Assembly (NCBI RefSeq): GCF_000208385.1
Contig: NC_015436.1
Coordinates: 1,488,001-1,552,000 of the forward strand
Direction: 5' to 3'
DNA: 64,000 bases
Source of the DNA: Parasphaerochaeta coccoides DSM 17374
GTDB lineage: Bacteria; Spirochaetota; Spirochaetia; Sphaerochaetales; Sphaerochaetaceae
Part shown: positions 26,265-35,335 of the stretch, in pieces
Layout: every line of letters begins with the position of its first letter
How positions within the stretch are numbered: position 1 is the first letter of the stretch
The notes under the pieces: model-generated
The model's database searches: none
Told to the model about the DNA's origin: nothing
The model's input: only the letters and a program-made list of their open reading frames with translations
Program-made: the position numbers and the translations under genes

Positions 26265-27356
26265 GTGCGCAAACCTGCCAGAACCACTTTCACAAGGATC
26301 TGCATCATCTTCCTCGTAAGTCTGCTCGTCCTTTTCGCCACCGCTTGTGGAGGATCTTCATCCTCTAAGGATTCCGCGACATCCCGGTCAGCGGAAAAAA
26401 CCCTGTACATTTACAACTGGTCCTATTATACCCCGGATTCCGTGATTGAGGCATTCGAGAAGGAATTTGGTGTGGATGTCGTGCTGGACTATTATGCGTC
26501 CAACGAAGAGATGTTCGCCAAGCTGATGGCTGGCGGCCAAGGCTATGACCTGATCCTTCCATCGGGTGATTATGTCTCCATCATGAAGAACCTGAACATG
26601 CTCCTGCCCCTGGATCACAGCAAGCTTCCCAACCTTGTCCATGTCGGGGAGCTGGTGCGTTCCAAGGCGACCTATGATCCGGCAATGGAATATTCCGTAC
26701 CCTACTACATGGGCGCTGCCGGCGTCGCGGTCAACACTGACTTTGTGAAGGGCTATGCGAAATCATGGGACATCTTCGCCGACTCCCACTATGCCAACCG
26801 CATGTCGATGCTCGATGACATGCGCGAGGTTCTGGGGGACGCCCTGGCATCGTTGGGCTATTCGGTCAACACAAAGGACGCTGCGGAACTGGAGCAGGCC
26901 CGCGCTCTGGTCAACGCGAAATGGAAGCCGAACCTGGTGAAGTTCGATGCCGAGGGCTTTGCCAAGAGCTTCTCCGCAGGCGAGTTCTGGATCATCCAGG
27001 GATATGCGGAAGCCATCTTCGAAGAATTGCCGGAGAACATGTGGAGCAAGGTTGACTTCTTCCTGCCAGAGGAAGGCGGCCCCATGTACATTGACTCCTT
27101 TGTTATTCCCAAGGGAGCCAAGAATATCAACCTGGCTCATGAATTCATCAACTTCATCCACAAGCCGGAAATCTATGCGCAGTTCCTTGACCGTTTCCAC
27201 TTCCCTGCATCGGTGAATCCTGACGCAGAGCAGTTCCGTACCACGGTGCCCTTCTACACGACCGAAGAAATGGTTGACTACGAACAAAAGGCCGACCTGG
27301 GGGATTACCTACAGGAGTACAACCGGGCATGGGAGACGATCCGGTACATTGAATAG
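26265..27356 (+). CDS. potD: Spermidine/putrescine-binding lipoprotein, PotD family
   Basis: Periplasmic polyamine-binding protein of 363 aa. GTG 26265 follows AAGGAGG at ideal distance. The signal peptide ends in lipobox ATAC (Cys about 28), followed by a Gly/Ser linker. The body begins KTLYIYNWSYYTPDSVIEAFE, the PotD hallmark. It continues with YDLILPSGDYVSIMKN and PEEGGPMYIDSFVIPKGAKN, the polyamine-contact region. No potA, potB or potC lies next to it: purA precedes it and a terminator follows, so the transporter core is elsewhere or it acts as an orphan receptor. The 265 bases before it show no gene. Confidence 0.9.
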   Translation: MRKPARTTFTRICIIFLVSLLVLFATACGGSSSSKDSATSRSAEKTLYIYNWSYYTPDSVIEAFEKEFGVDVVLDYYASNEEMFAKLMAGGQGYDLILPSGDYVSIMKNLNMLLPLDHSKLPNLVHVGELVRSKATYDPAMEYSVPYYMGAAGVAVNTDFVKGYAKSWDIFADSHYANRMSMLDDMREVLGDALASLGYSVNTKDAAELEQARALVNAKWKPNLVKFDAEGFAKSFSAGEFWIIQGYAEAIFEELPENMWSKVDFFLPEEGGPMYIDSFVIPKGAKNINLAHEFINFIHKPEIYAQFLDRFHFPASVNPDAEQFRTTVPFYTTEEMVDYEQKADLGDYLQEYNRAWETIRYIE

Positions 27357-27382
27357 ATTCCTGTCTTTTCCCTATTTAACGG

Positions 27383-27420
27383 AAGGGGTTGTCGCAAAAA
27401 TTTGCGGCAACCTCTTTTTT
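27383..27420 (+). terminator. Intrinsic terminator after potD
   Basis: GGTTGTCGCAAA and TTTGCGGCAACC pair (one G-U) around AA, with the stem extendable outward, followed by CTCTTTTTT. Confidence 0.9.
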
Positions 27421-27494
27421 ATGGTCTCCATTTTTACTCATACACGTTTAAACTGAAACTCAGGTGACAATATCCGCATCTTTAGATGCGTATC

Positions 27495-27540
27495 ACCCAA
27501 AAGTATTATATGCTTTTTTGTCAAAATCATACTTTCGGGT
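27495..27540 (+). promoter_or_regulatory. 46-bp dyad element, copy 2, upstream of second RCC1 lipoprotein
   Basis: ACCCAAAAGTATTAT and ATCATACTTTCGGGT flank a 16-base centre. It has the same length, orientation and distance to the ribosome-binding site as copy 1 at 10514-10559. The AAAGTATTATATGCTTTT half is identical in both. Confidence 0.65.
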
Positions 27541-27634
27541 AATTGAAACTCATTACCGCTATGCCATACGTTAAGCCGTCATTTCATTATTTTTTGATGA
27601 ATGATCTTTGGTTTTTCATGGAGGAAGGTAAAAA

Positions 27635-30001
27635 GTGAGAAAAAATGGGATTGTTTTTGCAAGCATCCTCTTGGTGCTTTTCGTCTTTGTTTCATGCGAC
27701 AGCAAAGTATGTGTTTCACATTCCAACGAAGTACGCTTCACCTCAGAGATAGGGCGCAAGGCCACGGCTGATTGTGAACGATGTGGACAACACAAGTATT
27801 ACCGACAGGTAAAAGGAGAGGAACGAAGGCAGCGCCTTAGTTCCGGTGATTCCGAATGGCAAGCCAATGATGCTGTCGGCATCTACATGCTGGAACATGG
27901 TACTGGCACGGCAGCTACTGCCGCCCCAGAACGTGCAAACAGACACTACACGGCTGACACGGCCTTCCAGACTTCCGGCTTCACTCCTGCTGATAATGCC
28001 AACACCTTGAAGTGGGACGACATCTCCAATCCTCCCACTACACACTTCGACTTCATCGCCTACTATCCTTACGTGTCTCCCATCGCCAATACCACGGCTC
28101 TGCCCATAAATGTCTATCCGGGTTCCGGGGAACAGGATACCGGAAAGGCTGACTTCCTGTGGGGACGCACCGACAATGTACAGAACAATACATCAACGGT
28201 ACGGCTGAAACTTGACCACGCTCTTTCCCGTCTGCTGGTCAACATCAAGCCGAGCACGACTGTTGACGCCACAGCTATCAATGATGCTACCAGTGGATTT
28301 ACTGCTACGGTCAAAGGTTTGAACACGAAAACCGCAATCAACCTGAATGACGGAACCTTGGATGCTGCCAGCGTCATTGAGTCTATTGTCATGAAGGACA
28401 TTTCCGCCGATACGCTTACCGCCACGGAAAGAGCCGCGGGAAAGCGCCAGTTTGAAGGTGTGTTGATACCTACGGCTCACTCCACTGCTTTATTGAATGC
28501 CCTGGACCTGGAGTTTGTCCTGACTGATGGTAGTGGCACTGATACTGCATACACATGGAAAGCGACGTCCGTAGCGGACAAAGATAAACACCTGATTCAC
28601 TTTGACGCGGGCAAACAGCATATCTACACCATGACACTGAATGCGAGTGACGGCACCGTCGGCAAAATCGAAATTGGAATCGAGGACTGGGACACCGGTG
28701 ACGGCGGGAACTGGGGTGCAATCAAGGAATACAAGGAATACCACGTCTCTTTTGATGGCAACGGAGCCACGAGTGGAGACGTACCGAAATGGATACAGTG
28801 TTATGCGGGCAACACAGTCATAGTGCCGGGTCCCGGAACGCTGAGGAAGAATGGTAAATATTCTTTCGATGGATGGGATACGGCTTCTAACGGCACGGGA
28901 GTCCGGTATGCCGCCAACTCCTCCTTCATCATGCCCGCCCATGACATGACGCTCCATGCAATCTGGCGAATGGAGGGAGGAGTCAAGTCTGTCTCCGCTG
29001 GACAGTATCACACGATGATCCTGAAGAATGACGACACACTCTGGGGAACCGGAAGCAACGGTTCTGGAGAAGTGGGTACCGGCACCATAAACCTCATAAA
29101 GACGCCTGTGAAGGTCATGAGTAATATCGCGGCTGTCTCGGCTGGAGACGAACACACGATAATCATGCAGAATGACGGTTCAGTCTTTGCGACAGGGAAC
29201 AACACATATGGTCAATTGGGTGACGGTACCAAGATCCAGAGAAGAACGCCCGTGAAAATCACATCAATGGGTCGTGATGCCACGGCTGTCTTCTCCAAAT
29301 CAAATCATACGATGATCCTGAAGAAAGATGGCACGCTCTGGGCGACAGGACTCAACACATATGGTCAACTGGGTGACGGCACCAAGACAAACAGAAGCAC
29401 GCCCGCGAAGGTCATGAGTGCTGTCGTGGCCGTCTCCACCGGAAACAATCACACGATGATTCTGAAGAAGGACGGCACGCTCTGGGGGATAGGAAACAAC
29501 TTAACTGGACAATTAGGTGACGGAACCAAAACAACCGCATACACACCTGTGAAGGTCATGGGAAATGTCGCTGCCGTCTCCGCCGGAAACAATCATACGA
29601 TGATCCTGAAGAAGGACGGTACGCTCTGGGCGACAGGAAGCAACGCGGAGGGACAACTGGGTAACGTCGGCATTGCGACCGTCACAAGCACGCCAGTACA
29701 GGTCATGAGGGATGTCGCTGCCGTCTCCGCTGGATCCCAAAACACGATGATCCTGAAGAATGACGGGACGCTCTGGGCGACAGGACTCAACGATCGTGGA
29801 CAACTGGGTGACGGCACCAAGACAAACAAAACTACGCCCGTGAAAGTCATGACAAATGTCGCGGCTGTCTCCGCCGGAAACAATCACACAATGATTCTGA
29901 AGAAGGACGGCACGCTCTGGGGGACTGGAAGCAACGCAAACGGGCAATTGGGTGACGGCACTACGACAGACAGAAGTAGGCCTGTACAAATCATCTTTTG
30001 A
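27635..30001 (+). CDS. Surface lipoprotein paralogue: Mfa-like domain, Listeria-Bacteroides repeat, seven RCC1 repeats
   Basis: Paralogue of the protein at 10707, 788 aa. GTG 27635 sits behind GGAGGAAGG; there is no GA tract, so this copy is in frame. The signal peptide ends FVSC (lipobox Cys about 21). The Mfa-like part (about 25-355) has EWQANDAVGIYM, FDFIAYYPY, a DFLWG strand and LDHALSRLLVNIKPS. The Listeria-Bacteroides repeat is at about 367-445 (YSFDGWDTASNGTGVRYAA). Seven RCC1 blades run 449-788. Compared with copy 1 it carries about 26 extra residues (CERCGQHKYYRQVKGEERR region) before the EWQ motif. Long stretches are nearly identical in DNA to copy 1. Role unknown; surface exposure is inferred from the lipobox and repeats. 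Confidence 0.87.
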   Translation: MRKNGIVFASILLVLFVFVSCDSKVCVSHSNEVRFTSEIGRKATADCERCGQHKYYRQVKGEERRQRLSSGDSEWQANDAVGIYMLEHGTGTAATAAPERANRHYTADTAFQTSGFTPADNANTLKWDDISNPPTTHFDFIAYYPYVSPIANTTALPINVYPGSGEQDTGKADFLWGRTDNVQNNTSTVRLKLDHALSRLLVNIKPSTTVDATAINDATSGFTATVKGLNTKTAINLNDGTLDAASVIESIVMKDISADTLTATERAAGKRQFEGVLIPTAHSTALLNALDLEFVLTDGSGTDTAYTWKATSVADKDKHLIHFDAGKQHIYTMTLNASDGTVGKIEIGIEDWDTGDGGNWGAIKEYKEYHVSFDGNGATSGDVPKWIQCYAGNTVIVPGPGTLRKNGKYSFDGWDTASNGTGVRYAANSSFIMPAHDMTLHAIWRMEGGVKSVSAGQYHTMILKNDDTLWGTGSNGSGEVGTGTINLIKTPVKVMSNIAAVSAGDEHTIIMQNDGSVFATGNNTYGQLGDGTKIQRRTPVKITSMGRDATAVFSKSNHTMILKKDGTLWATGLNTYGQLGDGTKTNRSTPAKVMSAVVAVSTGNNHTMILKKDGTLWGIGNNLTGQLGDGTKTTAYTPVKVMGNVAAVSAGNNHTMILKKDGTLWATGSNAEGQLGNVGIATVTSTPVQVMRDVAAVSAGSQNTMILKNDGTLWATGLNDRGQLGDGTKTNKTTPVKVMTNVAAVSAGNNHTMILKKDGTLWGTGSNANGQLGDGTTTDRSRPVQIIF
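28981..29998 (+). repeat. Seven tandem RCC1-coding repeats, second copy
   Basis: Tandem units of about 140-155 bp with recurring CTCTGGGCGACAGGA and CACGATGATCCTGAAGAA. They are more uniform than in copy 1, consistent with recent amplification or conversion. Confidence 0.85.
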
Positions 30002-30186
30002 TAGAAGACAGGGGACAAATACCGACGCACACGCCGACCGATTAACAAATCGTTCCGTCGCGTCGGCCACTTCCTCCTGTCCATCATGCTCGGAGGCCAT
30101 TCGCATGGGGAGTATCCTCCAGCTCCTGTCCATGCCTGCCCGTCCCATGATATACTGCCCGCAACTCATCCTCACGGAGGCAATCA

Positions 30187-31587
30187 ATGTCCACCTATTC
30201 CCATGATACGTTCATTTCACCCTTCACCTGGCGGTATGGTTCGTCCGCCATGCGGGAAATCTGGTCGGAGATTCACAAGCGCACGTTGCAGAGACGCCTC
30301 TGGATAGCCCTTGCCCGCGCTCAGGAGACTGCCGGAATCGTCACGGCGGCACAAGTCAAGGAACTTGAAACACACAAAGATGACATTGACATAGACGAAG
30401 CATCCCGCATTGAAGCGGAAATCCATCACGACCTGATGGCCGAAATCAAAGTCTTTGCCTCCCAGTGTCCCACCGCGGGAAGTATCATCCACCTGGGCGC
30501 GACAAGCATGGACGTGCTGGACAACGTGGACGCTGTCCGCATCAAAGAAAGCTTGGACATCATAGAAGCAAAACTCATGTCTCTCATGGGCGCATTCGTC
30601 ACAAAAATGGAAACCACTGCCGCAATCCCCTGCATGGCATTCACCCACATCCAGCCAGCTGAACCCACCACAATTGGTTACCGCCTTGCCCAGACAGCCC
30701 AGGACCTCATGGACGACCTTGAAGACCTGAGACATGTCCGTTCCACAATCAGAGGAAAAGGAATGAAGGGAGCCGTAGGAACCGCGGCAAGCTATGCCGA
30801 GCTGCTCAAGGGAACCGGAGTCTCCCCCTGGCAGATGGAAACGGCGGTAATGAAGGAAATGGGAATACAGGCATTCGATGCCGCGACCCAAATTTACAGC
30901 CGTACACAGGATGTCAGGGTCATCAACCTCCTGGCGACAATCGCCGCATCCCTGTACAAGTTCTCCCTTGATTTCCGCCTGCTCCAAAGCCCTCCCATAG
31001 GAGAATGGAGTGAGCCGTTCGCCGCCAAACAGGTTGGTTCATCCGCAATGCCCTTCAAGCGCAATCCCATACACAACGAAAAGATTGACAGCCTCTGCCG
31101 CTATGTATCCGGACTCCCCGCCGTGGCATGGCAGAATGCCGCGCATACCATGCTGGAACGAACCCTTGACGACAGCGCAAACCGCCGCATTCTTCTTCCC
31201 GAAGCATTTCTTGCAACGGATGAAGCATTATCCACTGCCGCAAAGGTCGTCAGCGGCATGAATCTTCATGAAGCGGGAATTTCACGGAACCTTGCCTCTT
31301 ACGGCGTGTTCTCCGCCACCGAACGAGTATTGATGGAACTGGGACGCAGGGGCGCAGACAGGCAGGAAATGCATGAAGTGATCAGAGAACATTCCCTCAG
31401 AGCCTGGGCAGATGTCCAGAACGGACGAGAGAATACCCTGGCCGAATCCCTTGCCACGGCACCAGAAATCGCTGGCTACATGGAACCGGAAGAAGTCCAG
31501 GGACTGATGGTGGCGGATTCCTATGTCGGGGACGCTCCGGAAAGAACCTGGATGGTCATAGCACGGATACGGAAAGCCATTTCCTGA
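30187..31587 (+). CDS. purB: Adenylosuccinate lyase
   Basis: Fumarase-superfamily lyase of 466 aa that acts twice in purine synthesis, cleaving SAICAR and adenylosuccinate to release fumarate. The superfamily signature GSSAMPFKRNP is at about residues 284-294 on the flexible catalytic loop. HLGATSMDVLDN is the first conserved block, and FTHIQPAEPTTIGYRLA the second with the catalytic His. ACGGAGG precedes ATG 30187. It follows the second RCC1 gene by 185 bases, a stretch with no clear terminator. With purA nearby it completes IMP to AMP. Confidence 0.96.
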   Translation: MSTYSHDTFISPFTWRYGSSAMREIWSEIHKRTLQRRLWIALARAQETAGIVTAAQVKELETHKDDIDIDEASRIEAEIHHDLMAEIKVFASQCPTAGSIIHLGATSMDVLDNVDAVRIKESLDIIEAKLMSLMGAFVTKMETTAAIPCMAFTHIQPAEPTTIGYRLAQTAQDLMDDLEDLRHVRSTIRGKGMKGAVGTAASYAELLKGTGVSPWQMETAVMKEMGIQAFDAATQIYSRTQDVRVINLLATIAASLYKFSLDFRLLQSPPIGEWSEPFAAKQVGSSAMPFKRNPIHNEKIDSLCRYVSGLPAVAWQNAAHTMLERTLDDSANRRILLPEAFLATDEALSTAAKVVSGMNLHEAGISRNLASYGVFSATERVLMELGRRGADRQEMHEVIREHSLRAWADVQNGRENTLAESLATAPEIAGYMEPEEVQGLMVADSYVGDAPERTWMVIARIRKAIS

Positions 31588-31652
31588 TTTCCCTGCCCAA
31601 TCACTTTCTGTTTCGCCGTCGGCTTGTCATCGCTCCGCCTGGGATTCATGAT

Positions 31653-32348
31653 TTATAGAAAACTGACCAACTTCCCTCCTGCGGCAAACAGGAGATAATA
31701 AATTCCCATACGGGGTATTCTCGTCAACATAGCTGTCAACGCGGAGAGATGCGGCACTTTCAGTACACCAGCAAGCAGGCATATGGCGGAGAACGGGATA
31801 GGCAACAAGCCGCTCAGAGCCACTGCCCATGCTCCATAACGCTTTGCCAGACGATTCACCTTGTCCGGGATTGAATCAATCATCCTGCGGACAAACGGTA
31901 CTTTGTCAAAAAGACGACCTATCCAGTATCCGCAGTACCCACCTACTGCCGATGCCAGTCCCATGAACATCATGACACGTACTATGGTCCATCGGGATTG
32001 AACAATGAAGGGAAAAAGGATGTCGGCGCTCACCGGAGCCATGACCATACCATCAATGGCGGCAACCAACGCGACACCCCATGAGCCCATGGTAGTGCTG
32101 ATGTTGTGAGCGAACTGTTCAAAATGCCGCGTAGTGACATACATGATTGCCAGATAGAACAGGATAAAAATCAGGACAAGGACTGCTCCCCTGCGCACGA
32201 TAAAAACCCAGTTCAATTCCCCTTCCGTTGAAATGAAATCATCAAAGGTGAATTTCTTGAAGAAAGCAGCAATCTTTTCTTTTTTGCTTGTAATCATTGG
32301 TTTTTCGGTGTCTTCATTCCTGTACTCACTATTCTGGTCATCACCCAT
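31653..32348 (-). CDS. VTT-domain (DedA/SNARE-associated-like) membrane protein
   Basis: Integral membrane protein of 231 aa. A cytoplasmic, charged N-terminus of about 50 residues leads into four to five hydrophobic helices. The VTT-type core is seen as GMVMAPVSADILFPF, GLASAVGGYCGYWIGRLFDKVPFVRR and ALSGLLPIPFSAICLLAGVLKVP, matching the F(x)GRFIP-like and G(x)3G signature regions of DedA relatives. Family members move lipids or maintain membrane potential; the specific role is unknown. The start follows GAGGATGAG, three bases after the alanyl-editing gene stop, so the two are coupled. Confidence 0.85.
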   Translation of the reverse strand: MGDDQNSEYRNEDTEKPMITSKKEKIAAFFKKFTFDDFISTEGELNWVFIVRRGAVLVLIFILFYLAIMYVTTRHFEQFAHNISTTMGSWGVALVAAIDGMVMAPVSADILFPFIVQSRWTIVRVMMFMGLASAVGGYCGYWIGRLFDKVPFVRRMIDSIPDKVNRLAKRYGAWAVALSGLLPIPFSAICLLAGVLKVPHLSALTAMLTRIPRMGIYYLLFAAGGKLVSFL

Positions 32349-32351
32349 ATC

Positions 32352-33599
32352 TCATCCTCTATCTGATTTGTTTTTCTTCATGAAGTTCAGAAAATCTTCT
32401 ATCAAACGAACAGCTGGCACAGGCGCGATGCCTTGCCACAGAGGGCTTTTCCCGCCGCCCTTTGCTCCCAAAGGAAGCAAGACTTCTGTACGGATTGTCT
32501 CAAAATTACATGCGGCATCCTTCAACGCAATGCACCATGCCGTCTTTCCCTCTGTTTCACGGGTTGCGCAGAGGATGATGGAGCCACAGGCTGGTATGGC
32601 CGCTGCCACGTGTTTCAACTCCATGAAAGACGCCGCGGGCACGTCCCAGGTCACGACAGGCGTCCCGCCGTATGTGTCGGGAGTGGAGGCTGCCTTTGCC
32701 AGCAGATGAAGGAACGCGGCTTCCTCCATGGCCTGTTCCGCCTGATGACGGCTCTGCATCGCGGAAACTTGCAGGGCTGTCACGGAGGAAACAATATCTT
32801 CCGGAGGGGCGGATAGCACGGTGGTCAATTCCCCTATGATGGCCCGTGCCTGACGTTCGGTTTCCAGGACAGAATCTCCGGTGAGCCATTTCATACGCAC
32901 ATGAGAGCGTACCGACTCGGAACCAGCATATCGCACGGCACGGACTTCCCCGGTTCTTGCCACATGGACGCCTCCGCATGCCATCAGGTCGATGCCTTCG
33001 ATGGACACAATGCGGACATCCCCCTCGACCTTGATGGAACGACGCAGACCAAGGCGCGTGGCTTCCGCATGGCTCACTTCACGGCTGATGACAGGAATAT
33101 CACGGTGTATTGCGCAGGTTACAGCTTCCTCCAGGATGATGATTGTTTCCATGGGAATATCGGAACGGTCAGTCTCAATGGTCAGCCCCTCCGCTCCCTG
33201 ATGAACGGAGAGCGTGCCGATACCGAAAAGCGTATGTGCCAAACCACTGATCATATGTTGGGCAGTATGCATCTGCATGTAGGCGTACCGATGTCCCCAG
33301 TCAAGCTCAAGCGTGACATCATCACCCGGAACCAAGGATGTCTCTTTATCAAGGATATGCAGGATGCGGGAAGCCTCATCTGTGATGGTGGCAACAACCT
33401 GGACAGTGAGGGAATCACCTTTGTCGATGCCGCGCTTTCTGATGATGCCCCTGTCGCCGGGCTGACCACCTCCTTCGGGGTAGAAAATAGTACAATCCAG
33501 TACGAGGGCAGGTTGATTCTTCCATGAATCCACGGCTGCTACATGCGCCGTCAGGCTACGGGAGTATGGAAGGATATGGAAGAAATCTTTGTTCATCAT
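32352..33599 (-). CDS. alaX: Alanyl-tRNA editing protein, AlaX-L type
   Basis: Freestanding trans-editing factor of 415 aa that hydrolyses mischarged Ser- or Gly-tRNA(Ala). The N-terminal part resembles the AlaRS tail: IFYPEGGGQPGDRG. The editing-site zinc motif is HTAQH near 111-115, completed by CGGVH near 208-212. The C-terminal part has a DHHA1-like ending with GAKGGGKSPLWQG, which makes it the long form. I place the start at the ATG pair near 33599/33596 (MMNKDFFHIL) by family N-terminus; no strong ribosome-binding site marks it, and a start up to 45 bases upstream is possible. It is coupled to the VTT-domain gene. Confidence 0.9.
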   Translation of the reverse strand: MMNKDFFHILPYSRSLTAHVAAVDSWKNQPALVLDCTIFYPEGGGQPGDRGIIRKRGIDKGDSLTVQVVATITDEASRILHILDKETSLVPGDDVTLELDWGHRYAYMQMHTAQHMISGLAHTLFGIGTLSVHQGAEGLTIETDRSDIPMETIIILEEAVTCAIHRDIPVISREVSHAEATRLGLRRSIKVEGDVRIVSIEGIDLMACGGVHVARTGEVRAVRYAGSESVRSHVRMKWLTGDSVLETERQARAIIGELTTVLSAPPEDIVSSVTALQVSAMQSRHQAEQAMEEAAFLHLLAKAASTPDTYGGTPVVTWDVPAASFMELKHVAAAIPACGSIILCATRETEGKTAWCIALKDAACNFETIRTEVLLPLGAKGGGKSPLWQGIAPVPAVRLIEDFLNFMKKNKSDRG

Positions 33600-33820
33600 A
33601 TCAGAACTGTAAGTCAATTCAGGCATATGAAACAAGAGCGTCACAAAAAATTAACAGTCTTTCCACCTTTGGTGAAAAAAGCCAGAAGCTGATACCGGAA
33701 AACCGAACCTGAGAGATTTTCTTCCGAGCAACGCATGAAGCATTGCGCAAGAAGTATCGATGGGAACGGACTTGTCCAAGCCCGCTGTTCTCATTATCTT
33801 CTCTGTGAGAGGAGACAGTC

Positions 33821-34414
33821 ATGGCACGTATAAAATCCGCGTTGGAAATAGCCTTGGAACGCACCAAGGACATAGAAATTGACGCCGAGAAGATTTCCCG
33901 CGACCGACTCATTACGGAAGGCAGACGCCTGTCAGGAGGTTTCCTGTCCGATATCACCAGGAAGTCCGAGGATTTCCTGTCCGCATATGAAGCCTATCCC
34001 TCATCTGCCAAAGCCGCGGTCAGGGAAGGCGTACTCACCACCCTGCTGTCAAATATCTCCTTGCCCCAGGCCGACCAACATGACGCCTCCGCGGACAGGT
34101 TGAGAACCCTCATAGTAGCTCTGGCAGGCGAGAAGCCTGAAGCCATGGGACTTTTTGACCAGATTATCGGCTTCTACAACCAGTACATCACTGTCCAGAA
34201 AGAACTCCTTGATCGCCTCAAGCAACAGTACCAACCGACCCTTGAACAGAGACAGGCAGCGATGCGCAAGCAGTACGGTTCCAATTTCACCTTGAAAGCA
34301 GAACAGGATCCGGACTTCATCAAACTGCTGGAGCGCAACTACAAGCAACTGGACGCACAGTACGGACAGGCACTCGACCAAGCAAAAACCCAGCTTAAGG
34401 AACTTCTCGGCTGA
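33821..34414 (+). CDS. Uncharacterised helical protein, probably spirochaete-restricted
   Basis: A 197-aa, almost entirely helical, charged protein without signal peptide or membrane helix. ATG 33821 has GAGGAGA upstream. Coiled-coil-like heptads run from about residue 110 to the end (QKELLDRLKQQYQPTLEQRQ, LERNYKQLDAQYGQALDQAK). The N-terminal third (ALEIALERTKDIEIDAEKISRDR) is also helical. I recall similar short proteins in other spirochaetes but cannot name a function. It stands alone, divergent from alaX and convergent with a beta-barrel gene. Confidence 0.8.
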   Translation: MARIKSALEIALERTKDIEIDAEKISRDRLITEGRRLSGGFLSDITRKSEDFLSAYEAYPSSAKAAVREGVLTTLLSNISLPQADQHDASADRLRTLIVALAGEKPEAMGLFDQIIGFYNQYITVQKELLDRLKQQYQPTLEQRQAAMRKQYGSNFTLKAEQDPDFIKLLERNYKQLDAQYGQALDQAKTQLKELLG

Positions 34415-34453
34415 GCCTTCTATTGGTCACTCTGTCACTCTACGGAAGGAAGG

Positions 34454-35149
34454 TCAGAAATAGATTCCCAGACTGCGATACCCACTATAGACAGTGCTGC
34501 CTGGAACGCCATCAAAGTTGAACGCAAAGCCGATGTAGGGCACGGCGTACAAAGTAGGCGCGGAGATGGCAACATCCTTTCCTAAACTGTTTTCCCTGAG
34601 CGTGAGCAAGGTGCATTGCGCCGCGACACCAAGGACTATACCTATGCTCCTGCGGTTGAGCTGGGGAGAGTACAGGGCATACCGGATACCCCCCTCCATG
34701 GCAAAGCCCAGATTCAGGGAACTGGCATCATCACTAATGGGTAGACTGGCAATGGTCATGCCGAAGCCTCCTCCCAGGAACGCATCGGCTTCAGGAGCAA
34801 GATAGAACGAATACAGCGGACCGCCGGAGAACATCATGAACACACCGAGGTTTTCTTGTGTTGACACGGAAAACAAGATGTCATTGCGCACAAAATAGCC
34901 CCAGCCGTACTGACGTCCGAAGCCTTGGGCGGAAAGACTCAGTCCCCACCCATCAAGCCGGGAATCCTCGCCGATGGCAGGATCCACATTAGTTTTCAGG
35001 CGCGGGCCGTATCCTGCGCCCACAATGGACCAAAACTCGTAGACGTCAAAAGAGGACGCGGGTTCGGGCAGAGTGGAAGCTGCCATGGTACCTGAAAAAA
35101 GCAATAACAGGAAAAGCAAGATTACGACATGTTTTCTTTTCATATACAC
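34454..35149 (-). CDS. Predicted outer-membrane beta-barrel protein
   Basis: Exported protein of 231 aa with signal peptide MYMKRKHVVILLFLLLLFSGTMA and a cleavage site near residue 24. The mature part is rich in Gly and aromatic residues in alternating strands (GWGYFVRNDILFSVS, GGGFGMTIASLPIS, YAVPYIGFAFNF) and ends in Phe (SLGIYF), the usual C-terminal signal of outer-membrane barrels. The start at 35149 has GGAGGG seven bases upstream; a second ATG six bases later is also possible. No specific family recognised. Confidence 0.75.
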   Translation of the reverse strand: MYMKRKHVVILLFLLLLFSGTMAASTLPEPASSFDVYEFWSIVGAGYGPRLKTNVDPAIGEDSRLDGWGLSLSAQGFGRQYGWGYFVRNDILFSVSTQENLGVFMMFSGGPLYSFYLAPEADAFLGGGFGMTIASLPISDDASSLNLGFAMEGGIRYALYSPQLNRRSIGIVLGVAAQCTLLTLRENSLGKDVAISAPTLYAVPYIGFAFNFDGVPGSTVYSGYRSLGIYF

Positions 35150-35229
35150 TGACCCTCCATGGAAGTTTATCCATATAGCTTGATTATCCGTGTAAATTCT
35201 GCTAAGGTCAATTCACTTCAAAGCATCAT

Positions 35230-35301
35230 GGTGCCGTACCCAAGCGGTAAGGGAAAGGTCTGCAAAACCTTCATTCAGCGGTTCGAATCCGCTCGGCACC
35301 T
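35230..35301 (+). tRNA. tRNA-Cys (GCA)
   Basis: Full cloverleaf: acceptor GGTGCCG/CGGCACC, D-arm CCC...GGG with AAGCGGTAA loop, anticodon stem AAGGT/ACCTT with GCA at 35262-35264, and T-arm AGCGG-TTCGAAT-CCGCT. The discriminator is U73, a known tRNA-Cys identity element. The CCA end is not encoded. It lies between two divergently or convergently placed barrel genes. Confidence 0.96.
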
Positions 35302-35335
35302 TACTTTCCATGCTCCGTATCCGTCAGAACTTCTA

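Noticed and set aside
30002-30186. Possible terminator or RNA in the gap before purB
   Set aside because: A CGATT-AACA-AATCG hairpin is present near 30037, but no U-run follows and no larger fold is convincing.
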